Source: Lysobacterales bacterium (GTDB lineage: Bacteria > Pseudomonadota > Gammaproteobacteria > Xanthomonadales > Ahniellaceae). Taken from it: a stretch of 46,257 bases of DNA. Below the pieces are notes generated by a model that did not search any database, had not been told where the DNA came from, and saw nothing but the letters and a program-made list of their open reading frames with translations. Positions within the stretch are counted from its first letter, which is position 1, and every line of letters starts with the position of its first letter. This document shows positions 1-9,262 of the stretch, one piece after another. The stretch covers positions 1-46,257 of the forward strand of contig JACPFU010000032.1 of NCBI GenBank assembly GCA_016182785.1, written 5' to 3'. Made by a program: the position numbers and the translations under genes.

Positions 1-1
1 G

Positions 2-505
2 GCGACCAACACCGGGCAGATGACGAGCGACATCCGGACGGAACTGTCGACCGCGACCGAGAGCGGCGGATGCAGCCAGGCCATCGACGTCCAGCGCGCG
101 TACTCGATGCAGTTCGGGCGCGATTTCGCAGCCGGACAGAGCGCCTACTTCCGCTACCCGCGCGAACTGTCGCGCTTCGAGATCCTGCACTGCAGCCACG
201 CGGTCGTGGACCTGATCTATCACGGCTCCGATTTCGTCGCCGAGTACGGCTGGAGCTTCCGCTTCCGCGGACCGGCAACACCGGGCGATGACGCCTCCTT
301 CGGCTGGTTCGACTTCTCCGCCCGTGCGCAACTGCTCGCGCCGACCGAGAACACCTGGCGCCTGTCCCTCGATGCCAACCAGTTCGGCAGCTACCGCGCC
401 AACCCCGATTCGATCCTGTTCATGGGTGGCCCTGCCTGCCTCGATGACCGACTGCTCGGCGACGGCTTCGAGGATGTCCCCGCTCCAGTGTCCGCCTGTC
501 AGTGA
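2..505 (+). CDS. Protein of unknown function with internal LLGDGFED motif (5' partial)
   Basis: The frame is open from the first bases of the window and no ribosome site precedes the first ATG at 20, so the true start probably lies upstream. About 167 residues are visible and I recognise no named domain. The visible part is rich in aromatic and acidic residues and has no membrane segment. Near the end it carries LLGDGFED followed by about ten residues with a terminal Cys. This tail resembles the [IL]Fx[DN]GFE endings of three exported proteins at 33-37 kb, which suggests an exported protein of the same class. The gene converges on the kinase gene that ends at 531, with only 25 bases between them. 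Confidence 0.6.
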   Translation, partial: ATNTGQMTSDIRTELSTATESGGCSQAIDVQRAYSMQFGRDFAAGQSAYFRYPRELSRFEILHCSHAVVDLIYHGSDFVAEYGWSFRFRGPATPGDDASFGWFDFSARAQLLAPTENTWRLSLDANQFGSYRANPDSILFMGGPACLDDRLLGDGFEDVPAPVSACQ

Positions 506-530
506 GCAGACGGTGCGGGATTCAGCCAGG

Positions 531-3344
531 TCAGCGCCGCTCCGCCGCATCAAGATCTGCGACACGCTTGCGCGCGATTGCGACTCGGGGGTCGTCCTTG
601 CCAAATTGGGCTTCGATGATCGCGAGACTGGCTTCCAACAGCGGCCTTGCCTCCACCAGGCGACCGGCACGGAGCAGTGTCTCGCCGTAGTGCCCGCGGA
701 TCGCCGCCAGGTGCCAATGGTCGGGCGGGAACGCACGCTCGGCTTCCGACAGCAGCGTCGCATAGCCCGACACTGCCTCGTCGAGCCGCCCCAGTTCGCG
801 AAGCACGGCAAGATGGTTATTGCGCATCATCAATGTCTCTGGATGTGCTTCGCCGTTTAGCTGCCCATGGATCCGCGCCGCTTGACGGAGCAACACCTCG
901 GCGCCTGCGAGATCGCCGCTTTCGCGCGCCAGAATCCCGAGCACATTCAACGCGCGCAAGGTCTCTGGGTGCGCCTCGCCGGCATGCTTGCGGTGCAATT
1001 GGTAGACGTCGTTGGCCTCCCTCTTTGCCTCCTCCAGGCGCCCGGCCGCGCGCAGCGCGAGCGCCAAGTTGGCGCGCATCTTGAGCACGTCCGGGTGCGC
1101 CGCGCCAAGCAAGGCTGCACGTCGCGGCAACAACTCGGAGAACATCGCGATTGCTTCTTCCCGCTTGCCAGAATCACTCAACGCCACGGCGACGTGCGCC
1201 CAGGCACGCAGCGTCTCCGGGTGCTCGCGACCCAGCACCTGCTCGGACGTCAGCGCGATCTCCCGATAGCGCCGTTCAGCCAACTCGTAGTCGCCCTTGC
1301 GAAACGACAACGTCGCTGCATTCGCGAGCAGGTTGAGCACCTGCGGGTGTGATGGCCCGAGTCGCTGACGCTCGGTGGCGTACGCATCGTTGACCAGCCT
1401 TTCGGCTTCTTCCCAGTTGCCGCGTTCGCCAAGAACGTCCGCCAGCGCAGCCTTGGCGCCACTCGCCGCGGTGCTGAACTCGCCATATCGCGCGTTCGCA
1501 CGCGCCACGCTCTCTCGTGCCAGCGCCTCCGCAGCCGCCCCATCGCCCAGCGCCATCAACGCTCCCGCCGCGGCATGGCGAACTTCCTCGACGGTCTCGA
1601 CCGAGAGATCGGCATTCGTGTCCAACCCCGGGAGTTCACGCGAAAACACCTCTCGTGCCAGTTCGTACTCGCCCTGTTCGCTCATGGTGACCGCACGTTC
1701 GAGCTCTACGCGCAGGCGCAGGGCATCATCCTCGCCCTGCCGTTTCTCGACTGCACCCCAGGCCGCATCCAGCTGCTTGCGTGCGGCGTCGAGCTGGCCG
1801 AGGCGGCGCAGGGTGCGGCCGAGCATGGTGGCGACTTCGGCGCGCAGCACCGGGTTGTCGGCGAGACGCTTGTCCAGGTTCGCGGCCGCAGCCTGCAGCG
1901 CGTCGACCACACGCACGTTGCGCGTTTCCGGGGTGCCGCCCTGCAGCTTCCACGGATCGGGTGCGGCGATCATCTCTTCGAGGAAATCGCGGGTGGCGAT
2001 GGCGCGGGCGCTTTCGGCGGCGGCGCGATCGCGCTGTTGCTGGGCGTCGACCAGTGCGGCTTCGGCACGGGCGCGCTGCTGGCGCGCCTCGATGGTCATG
2101 TAGCTGGTACCGATGATGCCGAGGATCAGCGACAGCACCACGGCTGCGGCCGCGCTCACCACCAGCTTGTTGCGCGCGACGAACTTGCGGATGCGATAGA
2201 TCTTGCTCGGCGGGCTGGCCAGCACCGCTTCGCCCTGCAGGTGGCGGCGCACGTCTGCGGCGAGCTCGGACACCGATGCGTAGCGCTGCTCACGCTCGCG
2301 TTCGAGCGCCTTGAGCGTGATCCAGTCCAGATCGCCCTTGAGCGCGCGCGACAGCGAGTGCGCGTCGCTGGCCATGGCGCGCTTCCAGTCGGTCTGGTTG
2401 ACCCTGGCATCCTTCGCGATCTCCAGCACCTTGCGGCTCGGGGCGCGGATGTTGGCTTCGCGCAGCACGCGCGCCAGGTCGGTGTCGATGGCGCGGGCGA
2501 TGGTGTCGCTGGAAATCGGCAGGTCGTGGGTGATCAGCCGATACAGCACTACGCCGAGCGAGTAGACATCGGTGCGCGTGTCGATTGCGGCCAGGTCGCC
2601 TGCGGCCTGCTCCGGACTCATGTACGCCGGCGTGCCAATCGGCACGCCCATGCGCGTCGAGCCGGTGTCGCCGCGGCCACCGTCCATGCTCTTGGCGATG
2701 CCGAAGTCGATCACCTTGACCAGCAACTGGCCCTGGTAGTCGGCGACCATCAGGTTGCTCGGCTTCAGGTCGCGGTGGATCACGCCCTTCTGGTGCGCGT
2801 GCTGCACGCCTTCGCAGATCTGCAGGAACAATTCCAGGCGATGTGCGATGTCCATGCCGCGGCGATCGCAGAATTCGTTCACCGGAATGCCGGGCACGTA
2901 CTCCATCGCGAAATACAGCCGACCCTCGGGCGTCGCCCCGACATCGAGCACCTGGGCGATGTTCGGATGATTCATGCGCGCCAGCAGCTCGCGCTCGGAC
3001 TGGAAGCGCGCGAGCACGTCCTCGCTGTCCATGCCGGCCTTGATCACCTTCAGCGCGACCTGGCGGCGTACCGGCTCGTACTGTTCGGCCAGATACACCG
3101 CACCCATGCCACCGGCACCGAGTTCGGTCTGGATCTTGTAGGGCCCGACCCACTTGCCGATCAGCGAGAGATGCGACTCACCCGCGACCGGCACCAATTC
3201 CACCTTGAGTCCAGACGCCGACTTCACGTCGGCACCATGCGCAACCACCAGCGTGCCGTCGGGCAACGGCGTGCCACCACTGCCGCTCGTGGTGTGCTGC
3301 ACCTGCGTAGGCGATTCGGGCTGGATGGGGCGGTCGCCGCTCAT
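531..3344 (-). CDS. Membrane-anchored Hanks-type Ser/Thr protein kinase with TPR tail
   Basis: This 937-residue protein has a eukaryotic-like kinase domain at about residues 68-370. Visible motifs are the glycine loop GAGGMG (76-81), the VALK lysine (K99), the catalytic HRDLKPSN (190-197), DFG (213-215) and GTPAYMSPEQ in the activation segment. One membrane segment follows (about 394-416), then roughly 500 residues of tetratricopeptide-like helical repeats. The kinase should therefore be cytoplasmic, and if the single segment is the only one the TPR part would be on the far side of the membrane. The start ATG is preceded by GAGCGGCGACC-type sequence on the coding strand rather than a clear ribosome site. 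A second kinase of the same architecture lies at 5789-8269. Substrates cannot be told from sequence. The domain assignment is very secure. Confidence 0.93.
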   Translation of the reverse strand: MSGDRPIQPESPTQVQHTTSGSGGTPLPDGTLVVAHGADVKSASGLKVELVPVAGESHLSLIGKWVGPYKIQTELGAGGMGAVYLAEQYEPVRRQVALKVIKAGMDSEDVLARFQSERELLARMNHPNIAQVLDVGATPEGRLYFAMEYVPGIPVNEFCDRRGMDIAHRLELFLQICEGVQHAHQKGVIHRDLKPSNLMVADYQGQLLVKVIDFGIAKSMDGGRGDTGSTRMGVPIGTPAYMSPEQAAGDLAAIDTRTDVYSLGVVLYRLITHDLPISSDTIARAIDTDLARVLREANIRAPSRKVLEIAKDARVNQTDWKRAMASDAHSLSRALKGDLDWITLKALEREREQRYASVSELAADVRRHLQGEAVLASPPSKIYRIRKFVARNKLVVSAAAAVVLSLILGIIGTSYMTIEARQQRARAEAALVDAQQQRDRAAAESARAIATRDFLEEMIAAPDPWKLQGGTPETRNVRVVDALQAAAANLDKRLADNPVLRAEVATMLGRTLRRLGQLDAARKQLDAAWGAVEKRQGEDDALRLRVELERAVTMSEQGEYELAREVFSRELPGLDTNADLSVETVEEVRHAAAGALMALGDGAAAEALARESVARANARYGEFSTAASGAKAALADVLGERGNWEEAERLVNDAYATERQRLGPSHPQVLNLLANAATLSFRKGDYELAERRYREIALTSEQVLGREHPETLRAWAHVAVALSDSGKREEAIAMFSELLPRRAALLGAAHPDVLKMRANLALALRAAGRLEEAKREANDVYQLHRKHAGEAHPETLRALNVLGILARESGDLAGAEVLLRQAARIHGQLNGEAHPETLMMRNNHLAVLRELGRLDEAVSGYATLLSEAERAFPPDHWHLAAIRGHYGETLLRAGRLVEARPLLEASLAIIEAQFGKDDPRVAIARKRVADLDAAERR

Positions 3345-3414
3345 GGCTGCTCTGGCCGGTGAACTGGATCATCGTCGCATGTCGCGCGCCGCACAATCCT
3401 CGCCTCGATCCGCA

Positions 3415-4722
3415 TCAGGGAATGCACCCCTCGTCGACGCTGCCATCGCAATCGTTGTCGAGGCCATCACAGATTTCGGGCGATGGGTTGACGTTGCGGA
3501 CGCAGCTGATCGAGCCGCTTGCGCATTGGGTGGTGCCAGCCGCGCAGACGCCGAGCTGGCCGGTATTGCAGGCATTTCCACCCCCAGGATTGCCCTCGTC
3601 GACGGCGCCATCGCAGTCGTTGTCAAGGCTGTCGCAGAACTCCGGACCCGGGTTGCTGTTGCGCAGGCACTGGATGGCGCCGGAGACGCAGGTCGCGGTG
3701 CCCGCGGCGCAGATGCCCGGCTGGCCCGTGCTGCAGGCATAGCCACCGCCGGGGTTGCCGTTGTCGATGGTGCCGTTGCAGTCGTTGTCGAGCCCATCGC
3801 AGGTCTCCATGGTGGCCGCGACGTTGCCGATGCACTGCACGCCACCGCCCTGGCAATGGCGCGTGCCGGCCGCGCAGACGCCGAGCAGTCCGGTATTGCA
3901 GGCCACGCCGCCGTCGGGATCGCCATCGTCCACCGCTCCGTCGCAGTTGTCGTCGATGCCGTTGCACAGTTCGGCGATCGGTCCGAACGTTCCGACGCAC
4001 TGCACGGCCCCGCCGGTACAGTTCGTCAGCCCGGTGGCGCAGCGACCGGGCAGGCCGGTCATGCAGGCTGCGCCACCGCCCGGATTGCCATCGTCGACCG
4101 AGCCGTCGCAATCGTTGTCCAGGGCATCGCAAAGCTCCGCTGCGGGCGTGGGCCCCTGGCACGTGATACCGCTGGCTCCGGCACACTGGGTGACGCCCGC
4201 GCAGCTGCCGAATGGATTGCTGTTGACGCAAGCAATGCCACCACCCGGATTGCCCTGGTCGGCACTGCCATCGCAGTCGTTGTCGAGGCCGTCGCAGACC
4301 TCGGGCGAGGCCGCGATCGACTGCAGGCATTGGATGCCGCCGCCGCCCGCCTGGCAGGTCACCATGCCCGACTGGCAAATGCCCTGCAAGCCGGTGTTGC
4401 ACACCGCGCCCAAGGTCGGATACAGCTCATCGGTGAAGCCGTCGCAGTCGTTGTCGGAGCCGTCGCAGAGTTCGAACGCGCCCGGGTGGATGGAGCCGTC
4501 GTCGTCGTTGCAGTCACCGCCGGGCAGCGGGAAGTAGTCGTAGGGCCGCTCGCAGGCGTTGATGCAGTACGGCGTGTTGCCGTACGTGTCATTGTCGCCG
4601 TCCGGACACAACGACTGCGGCGTGGCGCAGTGTTCGTAGCCATCGAGCAGGACGGTATCGGGCGGACTGGCCAGCGCCACGGCGCCGAACAGCGTTGTCC
4701 CGAGCATCGCAACGATCCGCAT
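3415..4722 (-). CDS. Exported MopE-type protein with seven CDGxDNDCDG metal-binding repeats
   Basis: The frame stays open far upstream on this strand, but the real start is the ATG at 4722. It has a GGAGG ribosome site seven bases upstream and begins a signal peptide (MRIVAMLGTTLFGAVALA). The 435-residue product has VLLDGYEHC directly after the signal peptide. Seven repeats of about 50 residues follow, each with a core like ELCDGLDNDCDGSVDEGNPG and paired cysteines. This is the putative metal-binding motif of the MopE family (Pfam PF11617); the Asp-rich loops look suited to calcium or another divalent metal. The protein is probably secreted or on the surface. It ends with VDEGCIP. The DGYE near the mature N-terminus echoes the DGFE tails elsewhere in the window. 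Partner and exact function are unknown. Confidence 0.85.
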   Translation of the reverse strand: MRIVAMLGTTLFGAVALASPPDTVLLDGYEHCATPQSLCPDGDNDTYGNTPYCINACERPYDYFPLPGGDCNDDDGSIHPGAFELCDGSDNDCDGFTDELYPTLGAVCNTGLQGICQSGMVTCQAGGGGIQCLQSIAASPEVCDGLDNDCDGSADQGNPGGGIACVNSNPFGSCAGVTQCAGASGITCQGPTPAAELCDALDNDCDGSVDDGNPGGGAACMTGLPGRCATGLTNCTGGAVQCVGTFGPIAELCNGIDDNCDGAVDDGDPDGGVACNTGLLGVCAAGTRHCQGGGVQCIGNVAATMETCDGLDNDCNGTIDNGNPGGGYACSTGQPGICAAGTATCVSGAIQCLRNSNPGPEFCDSLDNDCDGAVDEGNPGGGNACNTGQLGVCAAGTTQCASGSISCVRNVNPSPEICDGLDNDCDGSVDEGCIP

Positions 4723-4842
4723 GTGCCACCTCCCGCGGGATTGTCGCGAAAGCATACCCCTCCGCCGCGACCGCGGCAGCGGGTGAAGCGCCAGCAATGC
4801 GGCCGCCTCCGCTACGATTCCGCGCCCGCACCGGAGCCACCC

Positions 4843-5721
4843 ATGCCCAAGATCGCCCTCGTCACCGCCACCGAAGCCGAAACCCTGGATGAGGACCTGC
4901 CGCCGTTGCTGGCCGCATTCGGCGCGGACGCGACGGTGGTGCGCTGGGACGACGCGACGGTCGCGTGGCCGGCATTCGATCTGGTGCTGCTGCGCTCGAC
5001 CTGGGACTACGTGCCGCGCTTGCCCGAGTTCCTGGCCTGGTGCGAGCGCGTGGCGGCGCAGACGCTGCTGCTGAACCCGCCGCAGCTGGTGCGCTGGAAC
5101 ACCGACAAGCACTACCTCGCCGATCTGGCCGCACAGGGCATTGCCACGGTGCCGAGCCACTTCCTGGAACCGGGCCGACACAGCGCGGGCGATCTGCAGG
5201 CGCTGGTCGCGTCGCTTGCCAGTGAGGAGTTCGTGGTCAAGCCGGCGGTGGGCGCCGGCTCCAAGGACGCGCAGCGCTATCGCCGCCGCCAGATCAACAC
5301 CGCGACCCGCCATGTCGACGCCCTGCTCGCCGACGGTCGCAGCGTGCTGGTGCAGCCCTATCTCGATCAGGTCGATGTCGCCGGCGAGACCGCGTTGATG
5401 TTCTTCGACGGCGAGTTCAGCCACGCCATCCGCAAGGGGCCTCTGCTGCAGCTCGACACCGGCCCGACGCAGCAGCTGTTCGCACCCGAGGAGATCTGCG
5501 CACGCACGCCCGGGCAGGACGAAGTGGCGCTGGCACAACGCGTGGTTGCAGCCATCCCCGGCGGCGCGCCGCTGTATGCGCGCGTCGACCTGCTGCGCGA
5601 CCACGCCGCTGCGCCCTGCGTGCTGGAGCTGGAACTCACCGAGCCTTCGCTGTTCTTCGCGCATGGCGCAGGCTCCGCCGAACGCTACGCGAGCGCCGCG
5701 CGGCGACGCCTGCGCGGCTGA
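4843..5721 (+). CDS. ATP-grasp domain protein, RimK/DcsG-like
   Basis: The 292-residue cytoplasmic protein starts at the ATG at 4843, with GGAG at 4833-4836. Frame continuity runs much further upstream but has no matching start. ATP-grasp features are FVVKPAVGAGSKD (phosphate-loop lysine strand), LVQPYLDQVDVAGETALMFF, and the metal-binding strand YARVDLLRD..CVLELELTEPSLFF. Members of this superfamily join a carboxylate to an amine or thiol using ATP. The overall plan recalls uncharacterised glutathione synthetase/RimK-like proteins and cycloserine ligase DcsG, but no biosynthetic neighbours support a specific substrate. It is transcribed divergently from the MopE-type gene across a 120-bp gap. 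A TACGAT hexamer at 4813-4818 could be its -10. Confidence 0.75.
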   Translation: MPKIALVTATEAETLDEDLPPLLAAFGADATVVRWDDATVAWPAFDLVLLRSTWDYVPRLPEFLAWCERVAAQTLLLNPPQLVRWNTDKHYLADLAAQGIATVPSHFLEPGRHSAGDLQALVASLASEEFVVKPAVGAGSKDAQRYRRRQINTATRHVDALLADGRSVLVQPYLDQVDVAGETALMFFDGEFSHAIRKGPLLQLDTGPTQQLFAPEEICARTPGQDEVALAQRVVAAIPGGAPLYARVDLLRDHAAAPCVLELELTEPSLFFAHGAGSAERYASAARRRLRG

Positions 5722-5788
5722 TCCGGTCGCGACCCGCTCGCGCGATACCATCGCGACCCGGATCGCCTCCGGAAGCGGATGCAAGGCC

Positions 5789-8269
5789 ATGTCCGAACGC
5801 ACCGACCACGAATCGACTCTCTCGCCGGGCGCGGCGGCGGCGCGCTTCGCCACCGGCGGCGCGATCCGTGGCCGACTGGCCAGTGCGTTGATCGGTACCG
5901 ATGCCGGCGTGGTGGCCGCGGGCACGCGCATCGGCGCGTTCGAGATCCGCGAACCGATCGGCCGCGGCGGCATGGGCGCCGTGTACCGGGCCGAGCGTGT
6001 CGAGGGTGGCTTCGAGCAGACCGTGGCGATCAAGCTGCTGCAGGCCAGCGACCCCACGACGCGCGCGCGCTTCGGCGCCGAGATGGAGATCCTCGCGCGC
6101 CTGCAGCACCCGGACATCGCGCGACTGGTCGACGGCGGCGAAACCCGGGACGGCAGGCTGTACCTGGCGATGGAGTACATCGAGGGCCTGCCGATCGACC
6201 GCCACTGCGAGCAACACGGTCTCGACACTGCCGCGCGCGTGCGCCTGCTGCTTGGCATCGCCCATGCACTCGCCCACGCGCACCGCCAACTGGTCGTGCA
6301 CCGCGACATCAAGCCGCAGAACATCCTGGTCCAGCAGGACGACGGCCGCCCGCGCCTGCTCGACTTCGGCATTGCCAAGCTGCTCGACGAACACGCGGAC
6401 CGCGCACTGACCGTGCCCGGCTTCGGGCCGATGACGCCGACCTACGCCGCACCGGAGCAGTTCCGCAACCAGCCGATCACCGTCGCCACCGACGTCTACC
6501 AGTTCGGCATGCTGATGTATCGGCTGCTCGGCGGTGGCCTGCCCTACGACACGCCGACCGACGACCCAACGGCCTGGGTGCAGGCGGTACTGAATGCATC
6601 GCCGCTTCCGCTCGCACGAGCGCGGCGTCGCTCGGGGAACGCACCCACGGACGCCGGCGCCAGGGTCCGCGACCGCGATCTGGACGCGATCGTGCAGATG
6701 GCCCTGCGCAAGGAACCCGAGCATCGCTACACCGCGATGCAGGCGCTGGCCGCCGATCTCGAAGCCTTCCTCGACGATCGACCGGTGGCGGCCCGCCACG
6801 GCGGCGCCGCGTATCACAGCGCACGCTTCGTCAGTCGTCATCGCTGGGCAGTGCTCGGCGCAGCGGCGGCGGCGACGGGACTGGCGATCGCGACCGCGGT
6901 GGCGTGGAGCCAGGCGCGCGAGGCACGACTGGAGGCCACCAAGCTGCAGGCATCGGTCGAGCTGATGCAGCGCGTGTTCGCGGCCGCCGATCCGCACAAC
7001 GGCCACGGCGGCCGGCGCGAACTCGACGCCTTGCTCGACGTCGCCGCCGACGGCGTGATCGCGCGTTTCGAGGGCATGCCGGACCTGCGCGCACAGGTGC
7101 TGCTGCAGGTCGCCGACGCCTACGCCAGCATGGGCCTGCCGGCGCGCGCGGCGCCGCTGTATGCACGCGCGGTCGCAGACCTGCGCGGCAGCGAGTTGAG
7201 CGCGGTGGAGCGCGCCGCCGTCCTCCAGCGCGGCGCGATGGCGGTCTTCTGGAACGGCGACGTCGCGCAGGCACGGCTCTGGATCGACGAAGCCGCTGCG
7301 CTTGCCACCGGCGGCGACGACCAGCAGGCAACGATTCGCGATGGCCTGTACTTCACGCAATGGCTGATCCTGCGCACCGAGGCTCGCCCGGCTGACTGCC
7401 TGCCGATCGCCGAGGCCTCGGTCCGCAACGCGGAGCGCGCAAGTCCCTCGGTGCGCGACGACCTGATGCAGCGCGCCCTGGTCCGCCGCGGCACCAGTCA
7501 TACCGACCTCGGGCACTTTGCCGAGGGCGAGCGCGACCTGACCAACGCGATCGCGCTTGCCAGCGCCCGCTTCGGCGCCGAACACGCGTGGACGCTCAAG
7601 GCCAGGCAAGCACTCGGCTGGCATTACGCATCGCGGGGCGAGCTGGAGCGCGGCCTGGCGATCCTCGAACCGGCCGGCATCGCGGTGCGCCGCGTGTTCG
7701 GTGCCGGCAGCCAGGAATGGGCACGCAACCTGCACAACCGCGGCAACATCTATGCCGCACTGCCCGGACGCTGGCGCGATGCGGTGGCCGCCTACCGCGA
7801 ATCGGCCGAGGTCTATCGCAGTTCCTCCAGTCCGAGGACTGCGATCGGCGGACTGGTCGCCGCAGCCGCCATTCTCAAGGAACGACACCAGTGTGCGGAA
7901 GCCCTGCCGCTGTACCAGGATGCGCTGCAGATTCGCGAAGCCACGCACGACCTGGACCTGCCCTGGGCGCGCGGCATCGGCGCCGAGAGCGCCGCCTGCC
8001 ATCTCGAACTGGGCGATCTCGCCGCCGCACGCCGGCAGATCGATGCCACGCTGGCCGGCTACGGCCCGACGCAACGCCACGGACCAGGCTATGCCGCCGT
8101 GCTCGCGACCAGCGCCGCGATCGCCACCGCTGAAGACCAGCCTGACGTGGCCGCCTCGGCGTTGCGTGCCGCGATCGCCGCAGTGGGCAGCGACCCGGGC
8201 CAGGCGGAAGCGCGCGAACGCTGGCAGCGCCAGCTCGATGCGCTCGCTGCGGGCACTGCCCGCCGCTGA
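5789..8269 (+). CDS. Membrane-anchored Hanks-type Ser/Thr protein kinase with TPR tail (second copy)
   Basis: This is an 826-residue receptor-like kinase. I chose the ATG at 5789 because the product MSERTDHEST leads directly into the kinase domain, whereas the earlier ATG at 5546 would translate the preceding ATP-grasp gene in another frame. Motifs are GRGGMG (58-63), the TVAIK lysine (K82), HRDIKPQN (171-178), DFG (192-194) and TPTYAAPEQ. A single membrane segment lies at about 352-373. The remaining 450 residues are TPR-like helices such as RALVRRGTSHTDLGHFAEGE. The architecture matches the kinase at 531-3344, but sequence identity outside the motifs is modest, so this is not a recent duplicate. 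The ligand and targets are unknown. Confidence 0.92.
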   Translation: MSERTDHESTLSPGAAAARFATGGAIRGRLASALIGTDAGVVAAGTRIGAFEIREPIGRGGMGAVYRAERVEGGFEQTVAIKLLQASDPTTRARFGAEMEILARLQHPDIARLVDGGETRDGRLYLAMEYIEGLPIDRHCEQHGLDTAARVRLLLGIAHALAHAHRQLVVHRDIKPQNILVQQDDGRPRLLDFGIAKLLDEHADRALTVPGFGPMTPTYAAPEQFRNQPITVATDVYQFGMLMYRLLGGGLPYDTPTDDPTAWVQAVLNASPLPLARARRRSGNAPTDAGARVRDRDLDAIVQMALRKEPEHRYTAMQALAADLEAFLDDRPVAARHGGAAYHSARFVSRHRWAVLGAAAAATGLAIATAVAWSQAREARLEATKLQASVELMQRVFAAADPHNGHGGRRELDALLDVAADGVIARFEGMPDLRAQVLLQVADAYASMGLPARAAPLYARAVADLRGSELSAVERAAVLQRGAMAVFWNGDVAQARLWIDEAAALATGGDDQQATIRDGLYFTQWLILRTEARPADCLPIAEASVRNAERASPSVRDDLMQRALVRRGTSHTDLGHFAEGERDLTNAIALASARFGAEHAWTLKARQALGWHYASRGELERGLAILEPAGIAVRRVFGAGSQEWARNLHNRGNIYAALPGRWRDAVAAYRESAEVYRSSSSPRTAIGGLVAAAAILKERHQCAEALPLYQDALQIREATHDLDLPWARGIGAESAACHLELGDLAAARRQIDATLAGYGPTQRHGPGYAAVLATSAAIATAEDQPDVAASALRAAIAAVGSDPGQAEARERWQRQLDALAAGTARR

Positions 8270-8426
8270 GCCTGGGCACGCCGACCAGCGGCAAGGCCGG
8301 CGATGGCGTAGACTGCCGCCGCAGGTTCGCTCTCCCACGCGTTACCGCGTCCATGCCGGACGCGGCTCCGCTCCCTCTTCGCGTCAACCATCGCGCCCCG
8401 CGCAGTGGTGCTTCCACGGGAGCTTC

Positions 8427-8783
8427 ATGGCAAACGCCGAACACCAGGATCTTCCGAGCGACCCCTACGCCGAGAGCGTCGACCCCAGCGTGTCGTGCAG
8501 TAGCTGCGAAGCGGTGTGCTGTCGGCTCACCGTGGTGCTGATGCCCGAGGACCGCGTGCCTGCGCACCTGGTCGAACGCACGCCGCAAGGCTACGAACAG
8601 ATGGCGCGCGGCGAAGACGGCTGGTGCGTCGCGATCGACGAGAAGCACATGAACTGCGGCATCTACGAAACCCGGCCGAGCGCCTGCCGCCGCTTCGCGA
8701 TGGGCGGTCCGTACTGCCGAGCCGAACGCGAGGACTACTACGAACACGGCGGCAAGGACATTCCGTTCCTGCGTCGCTGCTGA
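8427..8783 (+). CDS. YkgJ-family cysteine-cluster protein
   Basis: The 118-residue protein begins at the ATG at 8427, with GGGAG four bases upstream. Nine cysteines are visible, at residues 24, 27, 31, 32, 67, 77, 87, 97 and 118. They include CSSCEAVCC near the N-terminus and C-x9-C-x9-C-x9-C later. This matches the YkgJ family (Pfam PF03692), thought to bind an Fe-S cluster or zinc; its function is unestablished. There is no signal peptide, so it is probably cytoplasmic. A TAGACT hexamer at 8309-8314 may be its -10 element. The next gene follows after 62 bases on the same strand. Confidence 0.82.
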   Translation: MANAEHQDLPSDPYAESVDPSVSCSSCEAVCCRLTVVLMPEDRVPAHLVERTPQGYEQMARGEDGWCVAIDEKHMNCGIYETRPSACRRFAMGGPYCRAEREDYYEHGGKDIPFLRRC

Positions 8784-8845
8784 ACCGCCCCGCGACCGGC
8801 GCGATCGCCGCCGGTCCTGCCCATCGCTTCCCGAAGGAACTCCCC

Positions 8846-9253
8846 ATGGCCCACGTCTTCGCACCTGGTTTGGTGCTGTACATGTATCCGGACGAACTGC
8901 TCAAGCACGGTGCCGAATGCACCGCCTCGGCCAACGACGCCGCTTCCGCGCAGCAGTTCTTCGTCTGCCTCGACGTCGATGCCCGCGCCGGCTTGTGGAC
9001 GCCCTTGTTCCAGGGTTCCGGCCGCGACCTGAAGATGATCTCCGAGGCCGCCAAGTCCGGGCACTCGCGGTGGACGCGCGGTCCGTCGTTCTACGACATC
9101 AATCAGCTCTGGCGCATTCCGCACAAGGCCGCGCAACGCGCCGCAGCCGCGGCCAAGGACTCCTCGCTGCCGAAATCACCGAATACCGTGGCGCTGACGG
9201 CATTGCCGAAACGCGACGACTTTCCCGCCGACGACGCCTTCGCGATCCACTGA
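8846..9253 (+). CDS. Conserved-looking hypothetical protein, 135 aa
   Basis: The ATG at 8846 follows AAGGA at 8835-8839, which fixes the start. The product is a soluble 135-residue protein without signal peptide or membrane segment. The middle part (FVCLDVDARAGLWTPLFQ, then HSRWTRGPSFYDINQLWRIP) is rich in aromatic and charged residues and looks like a compact domain. The last 40 residues are alanine- and lysine-rich and probably disordered. I do not recognise a family. It lies 62 bases after the YkgJ-type gene, possibly in one transcript, and converges on the RIO kinase gene with nine bases between stops. Confidence 0.7.
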   Translation: MAHVFAPGLVLYMYPDELLKHGAECTASANDAASAQQFFVCLDVDARAGLWTPLFQGSGRDLKMISEAAKSGHSRWTRGPSFYDINQLWRIPHKAAQRAAAAAKDSSLPKSPNTVALTALPKRDDFPADDAFAIH

Positions 9254-9262
9254 TCGCGCGCG

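Noticed and set aside
1575..3362. Long plus-strand open frame opposite the first kinase
   Set aside because: It is the antisense of a gene with clear kinase motifs; GC-rich DNA has few stops, and the translation is His/Ala/Gly-rich without domains or a ribosome site.
4723..6378. Upstream extension of the MopE-type frame to 987 residues
   Set aside because: The extra part is antisense to the ATP-grasp and kinase genes, and a signal peptide with GGAGG marks the real start at 4722.
5636..8338. 900-residue minus-strand open frame
   Set aside because: It is the shadow of the second kinase on the opposite strand.
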